Shown piece by piece: positions 34,945 through 44,271 of a stretch of 64,000 nucleotides of DNA. The position numbers and the translations under genes are program-made. Source of the DNA: Bacillus cereus group sp. RP43 (GTDB lineage Bacteria; Bacillota; Bacilli; Bacillales; Bacillaceae_G); the NCBI RefSeq assembly GCF_040459645.1, contig NZ_JARVHQ010000001.1, positions 248,001 through 312,000 on the forward strand, given 5' to 3'. The stretch's first letter is position 1, and every line of letters begins with the position of its first letter. The notes below the pieces were generated by a model. The model saw only the letters and a list, made by a program, of their open reading frames with translations. It was not told where the DNA came from and did not search any database.

Positions 34945-36303
34945 CTATAAGGAGAAGAATAAGTGTACCCAGTAGTATAAGAGGAATAATGTGACGACTG
35001 TTGTGAGTGGGATTACGATGAGAGATACACTTAAATAATCTTTCCATTTCACTTTAATTTTGTTTTGTCTTAGTATATACATCCAAATGAGGGAAGCTAG
35101 CGTACCAATTGGTAACAATAGTGAACCGATGTCACTACCAATGATATTTGCGAGATAGATAGTTTTTAATGTGACTGGATCTAGTCCCATTTCTGTTAAC
35201 GTAATGGTACCGATCATAAGTGCAGGGTGATTATTGAAGATGTTAGAGAGGATAGATACAAGTCCGCCCATCGCAAAGCTTGCATAGAGTAGATGCTGAT
35301 TTACAACTGGCTCGAGCCAATTTACAAGTGCTGCTGTTAATCCTGCGTTGTGAAGCCCGTAAATAATTACATACATAGAGAAAGCGAAAATTAAAATGTG
35401 CCACGGTGTCTTTTTCAAAATATCGACTGGGTTTGTTCGTAAGTAGTACCATCTCCAGATGAGAAGAACGAGTGAACCGAGTACAGCAACAATTTCAATT
35501 GGGATCGATAAGAAGGATGCAACGAATAGAAGACAGCGCATAAGGAAGACGAAGCCTAATACTTTTAACATGAATTTTGTACGTTTTTGTTTCGTATCAA
35601 CAGAATTTTTTCCTTTTAACGGATGGAAGTTTTTCGTGAAAAAAATCTCTTCAATATCATATGAAGAAACAGGTAGTCTTTTTGGAAGTTTTTTCTTTAA
35701 AATTGTATACATGAGCCATGACATAAACAGTAGTCCTAGTGTTGCAGGTACAAACATCATAGCTGTGTGCATATAAAGAGTCATATTAACAATATTTAAT
35801 GCGATTAAGTTTACGATATTACTTACACCGATTGGTGCACTAGATGCAGTGGCGATTAAAGCACCGCTTAATAAATAAGGGATTTGTTGATGAGGTTTTA
35901 ATTGAAGGTTTTTCAGAAGTAAAATCAAAATCGGTGTTGTAATTAAAATACTACCGTCGTTATTGAATAAAAGAGTCATAAGAAAACATAATAATTGAAT
36001 ATACCAGTATAAACGGCGACCGGAGCCCTTTGCTAAATTTGCAAGTTTTGCTGCGGACCAGTGGAAGAAGCCGAAGCTTTCTAATATAACCGCCATAACG
36101 ATGGTCGCTAATATTGTTATAGAGGCACCGCCGATTTTACTTATAATGTCCATGACGTCTGGCTTTGATACAAGTCCAGTAATGAGGATAATGCCAGCGC
36201 CGACTGCTGCCGGCCATGCCTCATTTAAGCCACGGGGTCGCCAAAAGACAACAATCATTGTTAAGAAGAATACAATAATAGTAATCCATATTTCAATGCT
36301 CAT
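34945..36303 (-). CDS. ArsB/NhaD-superfamily ion permease
   Basis: 452 residues with about eleven helices. The ArsB-type blocks are visible: FWRPRGLNEAWPAAVGAG near the start, LFNNDGSILITTPILILLL (about 112-130), ALIATASSAPIGVSNIVNLIA in the first half, and FNNHPALMIG with NIIGSDIGSLLLPIGTLASLIW in the second. ArsB exports arsenite; related members carry other anions or sodium. No arsR or arsC gene is nearby, so arsenite export is only one possibility. It is monocistronic, minus strand. Confidence 0.8.
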   Translation of the reverse strand: MSIEIWITIIVFFLTMIVVFWRPRGLNEAWPAAVGAGIILITGLVSKPDVMDIISKIGGASITILATIVMAVILESFGFFHWSAAKLANLAKGSGRRLYWYIQLLCFLMTLLFNNDGSILITTPILILLLKNLQLKPHQQIPYLLSGALIATASSAPIGVSNIVNLIALNIVNMTLYMHTAMMFVPATLGLLFMSWLMYTILKKKLPKRLPVSSYDIEEIFFTKNFHPLKGKNSVDTKQKRTKFMLKVLGFVFLMRCLLFVASFLSIPIEIVAVLGSLVLLIWRWYYLRTNPVDILKKTPWHILIFAFSMYVIIYGLHNAGLTAALVNWLEPVVNQHLLYASFAMGGLVSILSNIFNNHPALMIGTITLTEMGLDPVTLKTIYLANIIGSDIGSLLLPIGTLASLIWMYILRQNKIKVKWKDYLSVSLIVIPLTTVVTLFLLYYWVHLFFSL

Positions 36304-36487
36304 ATTTAACCTACCTTTCTATTTCCCTTGAACAAATGTAGCTTGTCTCAAGTTTATATTGCTAGTATATTCAGCAGAAAATAAGAAGAACTAGGCATAT
36401 AATGGAATGGCGTGAATATGTGTTCTTTGAGCTATAGGACAAGTATCAGTGGTAGGTGTAATAACTATTAGGAGAGACGTCTAATAA

Positions 36488-36520
36488 ATGAGGGGCATTC
36501 TATGTACGAATGCCCCTCAT
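36488..36520. terminator. Hairpin beyond the bcr1 copy, possible cydAB terminator
   Basis: ATGAGGGGCATTC pairs with GAATGCCCCTCAT around seven bases. It probably ended the cydAB transcript before bcr1 inserted between it and cydB. The T tract is weak on both sides. Confidence 0.6.
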
Positions 36521-36524
36521 TTAG

Positions 36525-36670
36525 CCCGCTATTTGTGGGCAGTAAGACACCCACCTCAAAACTCGGCTGGAGCAAAGAAGTTAGGTGGGAGCCTTACTGC
36601 CCGTAAACGCCCGATTAGTGAAGGCTAATAATCAGTGGGGGATGAAAAAACAAACTGATTAAAGTTTCAC
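36525..36670 (+). mobile_element. bcr1 repeat, copy 2
   Basis: About 146 bp, from CCCGCTATTTGTGGGCAGTA to GATTAAAGTTTCAC. It is flanked by TTTAG on the left and TTTAT on the right, a probable TTTAT duplication. The 5' hairpin (CCCACCT / AGGTGGG with CAGTAAG / CTTACTG) is intact here, whereas the 3' hairpin has lost its CCCCC arm, the opposite of copy 1. The right flank is the region of the cydB stop codon. Confidence 0.9.
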
Positions 36671-36674
36671 TTTA

Positions 36675-37700
36675 TTATTTTTCCTTTAAAAAAGTTCGAT
36701 CCTTCAAGAATAAATTCCAGAAGAAAATGAATCCGGGTAATAAAATTGCAATCCCGATTGCGTAAAGAATAAGAAGTGCATAGAATGTTTCGACCGTCGT
36801 AAAGCTTGTAAATACAGTTACGTCCGGATAAATGATATACGGTAAATGGGCGACGCCGTAAGCGTAGCTTGCAAATGCATATTGAGCGACGACAGCTAAA
36901 ACTGCAATGCGAGGAAAACCTAGTGTGCTGTACTTCTTATTTGTCCACCAAAGGGAGGAATATCCGATAACAAATAAAATGATAGAGACTGTAAACCATG
37001 GGAATTGCTTTATTAGTCCTTGCATAAGCCAGTGTGTTTCAGGGTCCATTACAACGAGAGCAATAATAGCAGTCACGAGCGTTGCAGGACCAAGTATGAT
37101 GGCATTTCTTCTATAAATTCGGTACGTATCTTCAGAACCTTGTTCCCTAGCAAAATCAGCAAGAAAGAGAGATGATAGAAATAGTTCCGAAGTTAGTCCA
37201 AAGAGCATATAACAATAAATAACGGGACTAGAAAGAAGTTTTCCGTAAAGGAGCACTTCTTTTCCTTCAGACATCGTAATATAGGCACCTTCTGTAACGG
37301 GCAGAACGGTAATTAATAGAGCTGGGATTAAGAGCCCAGTAATTCCTGAAATAATCCGAAGAAGGTGTTGGTACTTTGGCAGGGAGTAAGCAAATACCAT
37401 AAATGTACTACGAATCGCAACGAGTACTAAAATTAACATAACTGGTACAAACATAACTGTTGCAAGGGTAAAGGCCGCTTTTGGAAAGAAACCGAGAAAA
37501 GCAACAACGACAAAGACAAGAAACGTATTTGTTACTTCCCAAGTTGGTGATAGGTACCGATTAGCAAGCTTGGCAGCAAGCGTCGGGTGTTTAGCATATA
37601 CCATGCCCCAAAAACCAGCTCCAAAATCAATAGACCCTAGTATGCTATATACGAAAATAAGAGCCCATAAGATGATGATTGCAATGCTTTCCTCATGCAC
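36675..37700 (-). CDS. cydB: Cytochrome bd ubiquinol oxidase subunit II
   Basis: Subunit of a terminal quinol oxidase that reduces oxygen at low tension. 341 residues with eight or nine helices: GTG start at 37700 (GGAGGCG nine bases upstream), then ALIFVYSILGSIDFGAGFWG, the CydB hallmark of the first helix, YLSPTWEVTNTFLVFVVVA and a C-terminal YALLILYAIGIAILLPGFIFF. It overlaps cydA by eight bases, so the two are co-translated. No cydC or cydD follows. Confidence 0.92.
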   Translation of the reverse strand: MHEESIAIIILWALIFVYSILGSIDFGAGFWGMVYAKHPTLAAKLANRYLSPTWEVTNTFLVFVVVAFLGFFPKAAFTLATVMFVPVMLILVLVAIRSTFMVFAYSLPKYQHLLRIISGITGLLIPALLITVLPVTEGAYITMSEGKEVLLYGKLLSSPVIYCYMLFGLTSELFLSSLFLADFAREQGSEDTYRIYRRNAIILGPATLVTAIIALVVMDPETHWLMQGLIKQFPWFTVSIILFVIGYSSLWWTNKKYSTLGFPRIAVLAVVAQYAFASYAYGVAHLPYIIYPDVTVFTSFTTVETFYALLILYAIGIAILLPGFIFFWNLFLKDRTFLKEK

Positions 37701-39048
37701 GAGAATCGCCTCCTTCGTGATGTAAATCATTCTTTAACGGATGTTTCTTAAAGAATGTCCGTAGTACAAAGACTGTTAAAATACCGAGTCCAATATATAA
37801 AATGATGAATAAAACAAATAAAGGACCGACGAAATCAGCACGTGTGGAAGCATCTACCGTGCGTTGCATGCCATAAATTGTCCATGGCTGACGACCACTA
37901 CAACTAAAAATCCATCCGAATTCAATACCGAGCAACATAACGGGGCCACAGGCGGCAGCTCCCCAAAGAAGCCACTTCGGTAACTCTACTCCTTTTTTTC
38001 GGTAAACAAAGTACCAATATAAGAGGGCAATAGCTGCAACTGCAAAGGTAAAGGCAGCGGTGCCGACCATTAAGTTGAACAGTGTATGTGTGTAAAATGG
38101 TGGCCATGTTTCTTGTGGAAATTCCTTTAGACCTTTTACAACGGTGTTAGGGTCTAGTCCCACTAATAAGCTAAGCATATTAGGAATTTCCAGTGCATAG
38201 TTTAGTTCAAGTGTGTTAGGATCCACAACCCCGCCAATCGATAAAGGAGCGTGTGATGTCGTTTCAAACAAAGCTTCAGCAGATGCTAGTTTTTCAGGTG
38301 AATGTTTATGTAAGGCAATAGCAGATTCGTGTCCTGAAAGCCACATCGTAGCACCTGTGATAAATGTAACGACAAGCCCTAACAGTAATCCCTTTTTATG
38401 GTAAGCAATTTCATGTGTACTTAAATTTTTCTTTAATAATTTAAATCCAGCGATAGAAGCGATAACAGCTGCTCCGGTTGTATAGGCTGTAATAACGACG
38501 TGGAATGCACTTGTGCCAAAGCTCGGATTAAAGAAAGCTTTCCACGGATCAACGTTAAAAACTGAGCCATCTGGACCCATTGAAAAGCCCGCAGGTGTAT
38601 TCATCCATGTATTTGCTGATGTAATAAGCACGGCGGATGCAGTGGCACCAATCATAACGAAAAATAGCGAGATTAATCTCATAACTGGAGGTAGTTTATC
38701 AGCCGCATATACATAAATAGACATGAATAAAGCCTCTAAAAAGAAGGCGAAAATCTCAATTTGAAATGGAACGGAAATAACTTGTCCAACAATTTTGGCG
38801 AAACCAGGCCAAAGAAGTGAAATTTGTACACCAACAATTGTTCCAGTTGGAATTGCTACACCGAGAAGGATAGCAAAAGCCTTTGTCCATCTTTTTGCCA
38901 TAATGGCATAGTCAGAATCTTTCTTCCAGTGATACAATATTTCACTTATAAAAATCATTAAAGAAAGTCCGACTCCAAGCGTTGCAAAGATGATGTGGAA
39001 TGCCAATGAAGAACCAAAAAATGCCCTTGCTAATGTTACGGTATCCAT
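37693..39048 (-). CDS. cydA: Cytochrome bd ubiquinol oxidase subunit I
   Basis: The haem-bearing catalytic subunit. 451 residues from the ATG at 39048 (GAGGAGTATAC upstream; the frame is open further but without a start signal). Motifs: LARAFFGSSLAFHIIFATLG with the axial His, the GRQPW motif followed by TIYGMQRT, FQIEIFAFFLEALFMSIYVY with the haem-ligand glutamates, and SANTWMNTPAGF. The Q-loop is short, as in Firmicutes CydA and cyanide-insensitive oxidases. Confidence 0.94.
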   Translation of the reverse strand: MDTVTLARAFFGSSLAFHIIFATLGVGLSLMIFISEILYHWKKDSDYAIMAKRWTKAFAILLGVAIPTGTIVGVQISLLWPGFAKIVGQVISVPFQIEIFAFFLEALFMSIYVYAADKLPPVMRLISLFFVMIGATASAVLITSANTWMNTPAGFSMGPDGSVFNVDPWKAFFNPSFGTSAFHVVITAYTTGAAVIASIAGFKLLKKNLSTHEIAYHKKGLLLGLVVTFITGATMWLSGHESAIALHKHSPEKLASAEALFETTSHAPLSIGGVVDPNTLELNYALEIPNMLSLLVGLDPNTVVKGLKEFPQETWPPFYTHTLFNLMVGTAAFTFAVAAIALLYWYFVYRKKGVELPKWLLWGAAACGPVMLLGIEFGWIFSCSGRQPWTIYGMQRTVDASTRADFVGPLFVLFIILYIGLGILTVFVLRTFFKKHPLKNDLHHEGGDSRA

Positions 39049-39317
39049 ATGTATACTCCTCTTCTTTTTTGCCATTATTTTCTGATTGAATTGGAAGATT
39101 TATTCAAAAAACTGCCAAAAATATATATGTATTTAAAAAAGGGAACATGGTAATGTTGTTTTTAAATATTCTAAAAAGAAAGAAATTTTTATTGGGTAAT
39201 ATTTTGTTTGTTTTTTATGGAGGAATATTTTATAATCTTCTATGCGAACATAAGTTCCATCTCGGCGTGTTACGTTTGTGAAATGAAGAAGTTTATGTGA
39301 AATGGAGAGGGTGTCTT

Positions 39318-39467
39318 ATGTATCCTGAAGTCATTAAAAAGATGGCATTTTCAAAAGAGCATAGAGATTTATTATTAAAGTTATATAATAAAGAAATTAC
39401 GCGTCGTGAATATGATCGACTTGTGGAATCGCTATATAGACCTTCTAAAGAGGCTTGCGAAGGATAA
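39318..39467 (+). CDS. Small soluble protein, 49 aa
   Basis: A 50-codon frame starts at ATG with GGAGAGGGTG upstream and ends TAA just before a strong terminator, so it looks like a complete small transcription unit. The product is helical and charged: YPEVIKKMAFSKEHRDLL followed by KLYNKEITRREYDRLVESL. The second helix resembles the I-T-x-x-E-Y-x-x-x-K core of SHOCT-type short domains, but the match is weak. It is divergent from cydAB. Confidence 0.65.
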   Translation: MYPEVIKKMAFSKEHRDLLLKLYNKEITRREYDRLVESLYRPSKEACEG

Positions 39468-39475
39468 GGTGGGAG

Positions 39476-39503
39476 AGACAATCTAAAGGATTGTCTTTTT
39501 TAT
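39476..39503 (+). terminator. Intrinsic terminator of the 49-aa gene
   Basis: GACAATC pairs with GATTGTC around a short A-rich loop, followed by seven T. Confidence 0.85.
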
Positions 39504-39556
39504 ATTTGCGTATGTTCTGGTAAAATTAAGGTTAGCCTTAAAAGGAGGTGAAAAGC

Positions 39557-40642
39557 TTGCGAAAACGTTTATATATAGGGATTGGGGTTATTCTTTTAAT
39601 CGCTTTAGGTGGAGTTGTATTTTGGTCAGCTTTACAAGGAAATCGCACCGAGCATTTTATTTTAAGGCATATGATAAATGAAAATGGAACACTTGCAACG
39701 TATCGCTTAGAGGATACAAAGGCAGGTAAGGGTGAAGCGAAGGGCCGTGAAGCTTTATCAGAATCTGCAGGGTTATGGCTACAATATACACTTGATAAAG
39801 ATGATCAAGCTTTATTTGATGAACAAGTGAAGGTTATTCAAAATAACTTTGTACACAAGGACCACATCGTTTTATGGAAAATCTCTGAAAAGGGAGAAAT
39901 GCAGTCAGCTACTAATGCACTTATCGATGATCTTCGTATTATAGAACAATTATATCGTGCTTATGAAATATATAAGGAAGATCGCTATAAAAACCTTGCA
40001 GATCAATTGAGTGATTCTGTACTTCGTTATAATAAAAAAGGTAATTATTACGTTGATTATTACGATGCAGATGCAGGGAAACAAAATAACTTTGCAACAA
40101 CATCTTACATAAATCCGCATGCATTCTCTTATATGAAAAAGTATGGAAAAATTTCTGCACAGCAGTATCAGGAAGTTGTTCAGTTTTTAGCGGATTATCC
40201 GAGAAACGACTGGGCATTCCCGAAAGAGTATAAAGAAGATGGTACATTTACGTACGATAAAGAAGTGAATCTTATTGATCAATCATACGTTGCTTATCAT
40301 CGCAGTTTAGGCGGTCTTTCATCAGACGCTTATTTGGAATTCATAAAGAAGAAATTTCGCGAAGACGGAAAGTTATACGGACGTTATAACTTAGAAACGG
40401 GAAAACAAGCTGTGAACTATGAATCACCAGCATCTTACGGATTAACAATTTTGTACGTACTACAAACAGGTGATACAAAGTTTGCAAAGGAATTGTATGA
40501 GCGGATGACTACTTTCCGAAATGATAATGTATTTAGTAGATATTATGGTGGATATGTAACAGGTGAGAATAATAATACACATATTTTCGATAACGTACTA
40601 CCGCTTTTGGCTGAAATGGAATTGGAGAAGAGTAAGAAGTAA
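39557..40642 (+). CDS. Glycosyl hydrolase family 8-like protein (YdaJ-like), membrane anchored
   Basis: 361 residues from the TTG at 39557, which has a perfect AAAGGAGGTG seven bases upstream. An N-terminal helix (RLYIGIGVILLIALGGVVFW) anchors or exports it. The rest is an alpha-helical barrel of six-hairpin type: ESAGLWLQYTLDKDD, LIDDLRIIEQLYRAYEIYKED, INPHAFSYMKKYG, YESPASYGLTILYVL. This is the YdaJ/GH8-like pattern; in B. subtilis ydaJ belongs to the ydaJKLMN exopolysaccharide operon. Homologues of ydaK and ydaM lie 18 kb away in this window, so a shared polysaccharide is possible (inference). Confidence 0.75.
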   Translation: MRKRLYIGIGVILLIALGGVVFWSALQGNRTEHFILRHMINENGTLATYRLEDTKAGKGEAKGREALSESAGLWLQYTLDKDDQALFDEQVKVIQNNFVHKDHIVLWKISEKGEMQSATNALIDDLRIIEQLYRAYEIYKEDRYKNLADQLSDSVLRYNKKGNYYVDYYDADAGKQNNFATTSYINPHAFSYMKKYGKISAQQYQEVVQFLADYPRNDWAFPKEYKEDGTFTYDKEVNLIDQSYVAYHRSLGGLSSDAYLEFIKKKFREDGKLYGRYNLETGKQAVNYESPASYGLTILYVLQTGDTKFAKELYERMTTFRNDNVFSRYYGGYVTGENNNTHIFDNVLPLLAEMELEKSKK

Positions 40643-40676
40643 AAGGTGCCACGCTATGGGTATGGCACCTTTTATT
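40641..40676 (+). terminator. Intrinsic terminator of the GH8-like gene
   Basis: AAAAGGTGCCA pairs with TGGCACCTTTT, and the T-rich tract continues. Confidence 0.88.
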
Positions 40677-40711
40677 TGTGTCGTTATTTGTTGATAAATA
40701 GATATTCCTTG

Positions 40712-40787
40712 TCGAAACGTCGATATATTTGAAGTTATGATTGATATATTTGAAAAAACGTCGATATAATTTCATGTACTAATATTG
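40712..40787 (+). repeat. Dispersed 41-bp-module repeat, copy B
   Basis: CGAAACGTCGATATATTTGA, ATTGATATATTTGAAAAAAC and GTCGATATAATTTC with GTACTA follow the order of copy A. It lies after the GH8-like gene's terminator in the same orientation. Its end runs into the LysR gene on the other strand and supplies that gene's last five codons and stop. Confidence 0.75.
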
Positions 40788-41656
40788 GAGAAGTAATCAA
40801 TCACGAATTCACGAAATTGCTGGGCAGTTTTTGATAAGTAACGTTTCTTCGACCAACTTAAGCCAATGGTTCGCTCGCAATTAGGTTCAATAATACGTAA
40901 CTTATTTGGTGCTAAAGTAGAGTTTTTTAATAAAGTTAAGCTTGGAACAAATGCAACGCCGAGACCTTGCTTAATGAGGTCGCTAATCACGGTTGGTTCA
41001 TCTACTTCAAAAGCGATATGCGGAGTGAAACCAGCTTCTTTACAAAATTCATCTGTTAAGTGCCGAAATCCGTACCCAGTGTTCATACTAATGAACGGTT
41101 CGTCTTTTACTTCATGTAGATGAATACTTTCGCGGTTTGATAACCGATGGCCTGAAGGAACGACTAAGAAAATTTCTTCTGTAATAAGTGGTTCCCAAAC
41201 TATTTCCTCTCCTTCAATTGGCACAGATGAGATACAAAAGTCGATTTCCATATTATCTAGTTGTCTTTTCATAGAAGGAGTAGATGCGAGAAATTGCTGG
41301 AATCGAACATTAGGATGTTCTAGTAAAAAAGAACCGAGTAGTTCTGGTAATATTCTCGGAATAGAAACGGCAAGTGTAATAGAGCCTTGTTGTAATTCAG
41401 CTAAATCTTTAATTTCTCGTTCTCCTTCACTTAATTCATGAAAAATACGTTCTACTCGTTTTAAAAATACTTTCCCGAAGGAGTTTAATATAATCTGTCG
41501 ACCTTGGCGATCAAATAATGGAACGCCTAAGTCCTTTTCTAGTCTAGCAATTGTTTTGCTGAGTGAAGGCTGCGCGATATGCAATTCTTCAGCTGCTTTT
41601 GTCATATGTTCTAATCGTGCAACTACTTGGAAATATTTTAATTGAAGAAGTTCCAT
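40772..41656 (-). CDS. LysR-family transcriptional regulator
   Basis: 294 residues. The N-terminal winged helix-turn-helix is standard (QLKYFQVVARLEHMTKAAEE, then LHIAQPSLSKTIARLEKDLG and PLFDRQGR), followed by a PBP-type effector domain (about 90-290; EIDFCISSVP, GHRLSNRE, GLGVAFVPSL). Two tandem ATGs exist at 41659 and 41656; AAAGGAG fits the second. It is divergent from the YhgE/Pip gene, across 135 bases, the classic arrangement for a LysR regulator and its target. Its C-terminus ends inside repeat copy B. Confidence 0.9.
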   Translation of the reverse strand: MELLQLKYFQVVARLEHMTKAAEELHIAQPSLSKTIARLEKDLGVPLFDRQGRQIILNSFGKVFLKRVERIFHELSEGEREIKDLAELQQGSITLAVSIPRILPELLGSFLLEHPNVRFQQFLASTPSMKRQLDNMEIDFCISSVPIEGEEIVWEPLITEEIFLVVPSGHRLSNRESIHLHEVKDEPFISMNTGYGFRHLTDEFCKEAGFTPHIAFEVDEPTVISDLIKQGLGVAFVPSLTLLKNSTLAPNKLRIIEPNCERTIGLSWSKKRYLSKTAQQFREFVIDYFSNIST

Positions 41657-41791
41657 CATAAATCTCCTTTTCATAGACCAGAAGGAATGGATTGATAATT
41701 AAAGATGTATTATACAGTATGGAAAGTGACGTGTATAGTAAATCTGTTAAACCAGTCGAAGGTTGTTAAATTAGAAGAAGGAGCATGTTTC

Positions 41792-43792
41792 ATGAAGGGG
41801 ATTCAACTTATATTTAAAGATTGGAAGGCAATGTGGCACCATAAACATGGACGTATCGCTTTAATTTTCTTATTAATCGTTCCTTTAATTTATTCAGGGT
41901 TCTTTTTAGCTGGATATTGGGATCCATATGGAAGGTTAGATAAATTACCTGTTGCAGTTGTTAATTTAGATAAGGGTGCTGTAATGGATGAAAAAACAAT
42001 TCGTGCAGGAGACGATTTTGTTAAAAATTTAAAAGAAAATAAGGAACTAGCTTTCCATTTCGTATCAGAAAAAAATGCAGATGAAGGGCTAAAAGAAGAT
42101 AAATATTATATGGTTGTTACGATTCCAGAGGATTTCTCCAAAAGGGTAAGTACACTAATGGATGAGAAACCAGAGCCGGCACAGTTGCAGTACAAAGTAA
42201 ATCCAGGTAAAAACTTTGTAGCAGCTCAAATTGGAACGACAGCTGTTGAAAATATGAAAACGAAAATCTCAAATAGCATTACGAAATCTTATACAGAAGG
42301 TGTCTTTTCAAAGTTTCAAGATTTGGCACAAGGGTTGAGTGATGCAAGTAACGGTGCTGGGAAGTTACATGAAGGAACGACGGATGCAAAAAATGGGGCG
42401 AATCAGCTTGCAGATGGTATTAATCGTTTAAGTGACGGGACAGTGAAGTTGAAAGAAGGAAGTGGTAAGCTTGCCTCTAGCCAATCGGCGTTAACAGGGG
42501 GAGCAAATGAGCTTAGTCAGGGAGCGACATCACTTCATAATGGTATGGAGCTGCTAGCACAGGGTGAGAAGTCTTTACAATCAGGAGTTAATGAATTAAG
42601 TGCTGGCACGAATGAATGGGTGAGTGGAAGTGAGAAACTTGCTGAGGGACAAGCAAAAGTAGATAATGCAGCCAATAGTGTAAAACAACAATTAGAAGAG
42701 TACGTGAAGAATCATCCAGAAGCACAGCAAGACCCTGAGTTACAGAAAATCATTGCTACTTCTAACGGATTGGCTAAAGTAACAAATACATTAAACGCTA
42801 GCCAACAACAATTGACGCAATTTGCGAAGAAAATAGCAGATGGTCAACATAAGATCGAAGAAGGCATGAATACATTCGGAGTTAAGTTAAATGAAGCTAC
42901 TGCTGGAACGAAAAAGATAGCAGATGGTACTTCGAATTTAGCTGATGGATTTACAAAGTGGGGAAATGGATTTACATCCTTACAAGAAGGTGTAAATCAG
43001 CTTGCAAGTGGTGGAACGGAGCTAAATAACGGTGCTGAGAAGTTAACGAACGGACTTGTTAAACTTGAAGATGGTGCGAAAGAACTTTCCACGAAATTGG
43101 GAGAGGGCGCAGAGAAGATAGCGGATGTTCGCAATGATGATGCACGCAATACGATGTTCTCAGAGCCAGTTCAATTAGTGAAATCGACAGTTTCTGACGT
43201 GCCTAATTACGGTTCAGGAATTGCGCCATATTTCTTATCCCTTGCATTTTATGTTGGTGGAATTATGGCATCAAATATTTTACCTCTTGGACGTAGACAA
43301 AATATGAAGGTAAGCGGGACGGTACATTTTATCAATAAGTTAGGATTAGTATATTTAATTGGACTCATTCAAGCACTACTTGTAGATGTGGTTGTGTTAG
43401 GAGTTATGAAATTAGAAGTTGCAAGTGTATCACTCTTTGTTTTATCAAGTATTGTCATTTCCTTTACATTCATGACGTTTATTCTTATGTTAGTAACGGT
43501 ATTCGGCATTGTTGGGAAGTTCGCAGCGGTAACGCTTCTCGTTCTTCAATTAGCGACGAGCGGAGGTACTTTCCCAGGAGAGTTAAATATAGCGGTGCTT
43601 AGCAAAATTGGGCAGTTTCTCCCAATGTCGCATTCTCTTAGAGGATTACAAGATGTTATTTCTTTAGGGGATTGGTCTCAATTACGAATACAAATTTTAA
43701 TTTTATTATGCTATCTCGTTATCGCTGGTGGAATCACATGGGTTACGAGTCATATACAGCATAAGGAAACGAATGCAGAGCAAGTTTTATAA
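41792..43792 (+). CDS. YhgE/Pip-family membrane protein
   Basis: 666 residues from the ATG at 41792 (AGAAGGAG upstream). One N-terminal helix (ALIFLLIVPLIYSGFFLAGY) is followed by WDPYGRLDKLPVAVVNLDKG, the YhgE signature. Then come about 400 extracytoplasmic residues dominated by short repeats of the form L-x-x-G-x-x-x-L-x-x-G (LADGINRLSDGTVKL; LHNGMELLAQGEKSL), predicted to form a long coiled rod. An ABC-2-like block of five or six helices ends the protein. Family members include the lactococcal phage receptor Pip and ESX/toxin-associated exporters. Control by the divergent LysR is likely. Confidence 0.87.
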   Translation: MKGIQLIFKDWKAMWHHKHGRIALIFLLIVPLIYSGFFLAGYWDPYGRLDKLPVAVVNLDKGAVMDEKTIRAGDDFVKNLKENKELAFHFVSEKNADEGLKEDKYYMVVTIPEDFSKRVSTLMDEKPEPAQLQYKVNPGKNFVAAQIGTTAVENMKTKISNSITKSYTEGVFSKFQDLAQGLSDASNGAGKLHEGTTDAKNGANQLADGINRLSDGTVKLKEGSGKLASSQSALTGGANELSQGATSLHNGMELLAQGEKSLQSGVNELSAGTNEWVSGSEKLAEGQAKVDNAANSVKQQLEEYVKNHPEAQQDPELQKIIATSNGLAKVTNTLNASQQQLTQFAKKIADGQHKIEEGMNTFGVKLNEATAGTKKIADGTSNLADGFTKWGNGFTSLQEGVNQLASGGTELNNGAEKLTNGLVKLEDGAKELSTKLGEGAEKIADVRNDDARNTMFSEPVQLVKSTVSDVPNYGSGIAPYFLSLAFYVGGIMASNILPLGRRQNMKVSGTVHFINKLGLVYLIGLIQALLVDVVVLGVMKLEVASVSLFVLSSIVISFTFMTFILMLVTVFGIVGKFAAVTLLVLQLATSGGTFPGELNIAVLSKIGQFLPMSHSLRGLQDVISLGDWSQLRIQILILLCYLVIAGGITWVTSHIQHKETNAEQVL

Positions 43793-43797
43793 TATAA

Positions 43798-43850
43798 AGA
43801 AGCTATCCGGATAAAAGGTTTTATTACGACCTTTTCGGATAGCTTTTTCT
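43798..43850. terminator. Bidirectional terminator with nested hairpin
   Basis: AAGCTATCCG pairs with CGGATAGCTT, enclosing a second stem (AAAAGGT / ACCTTTT). A T run follows on the plus strand and an A run precedes it. It serves the YhgE and VOC genes. Confidence 0.88.
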
Positions 43851-44230
43851 TATTTCTTTTCCATAACTGCAAAGTAATTATTTTCATTATCAGCAAAATT
43901 GAATGCTCTACCAGTAGGTAAATCTACAACTTGTCCAACTATAACATTTTTCTCAGAAAGATTTTTATAAAGCTGATCTAAGTTATTAGAGAAGAACATA
44001 AGTGAAGGGGTATTTAAGTTTAATTCAGGTTGCATCTTCGCGATTAACGCTTTATCGTGAAGGACGATGCTTGTTCCCCCTTCTTTCGTTGGCGCAATTT
44101 CAATCCAGCGAAATCCTTGTCCGTTATTTTCTTCCGCAACGATTTGGAATCCTACTGTTTCTGTCCAAAATTGTACTGATTCATCTTGATTATTTACATA
44201 TAACATAATTTGTCCGATTTGATTAATCAT
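43850..44230 (-). CDS. VOC-family (glyoxalase/bleomycin-resistance fold) protein
   Basis: 126 residues forming two beta-alpha-beta-beta-beta modules: IGQIMLYVNNQDESVQFWTETVGFQ and SLMFFSNNLDQLYKNLSEKNV. The C-terminal FNFADNENNYFAVMEK carries a Glu/Asn pattern seen in PhnB-like members. Metal ligands are not clearly conserved, so it may be a binding protein rather than an enzyme. It is a single-gene unit. Confidence 0.85.
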   Translation of the reverse strand: MINQIGQIMLYVNNQDESVQFWTETVGFQIVAEENNGQGFRWIEIAPTKEGGTSIVLHDKALIAKMQPELNLNTPSLMFFSNNLDQLYKNLSEKNVIVGQVVDLPTGRAFNFADNENNYFAVMEKK

Positions 44231-44271
44231 AGGTGTCTCCTGCTTTCTTTTCTTATATAGGTATTATTATA

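Noticed and set aside
36496..36630. 44-codon frame starting in the hairpin before bcr1 copy 2
   Set aside because: The frame is bcr1 sequence joined by chance to an upstream ATG; its start lies inside a stem.
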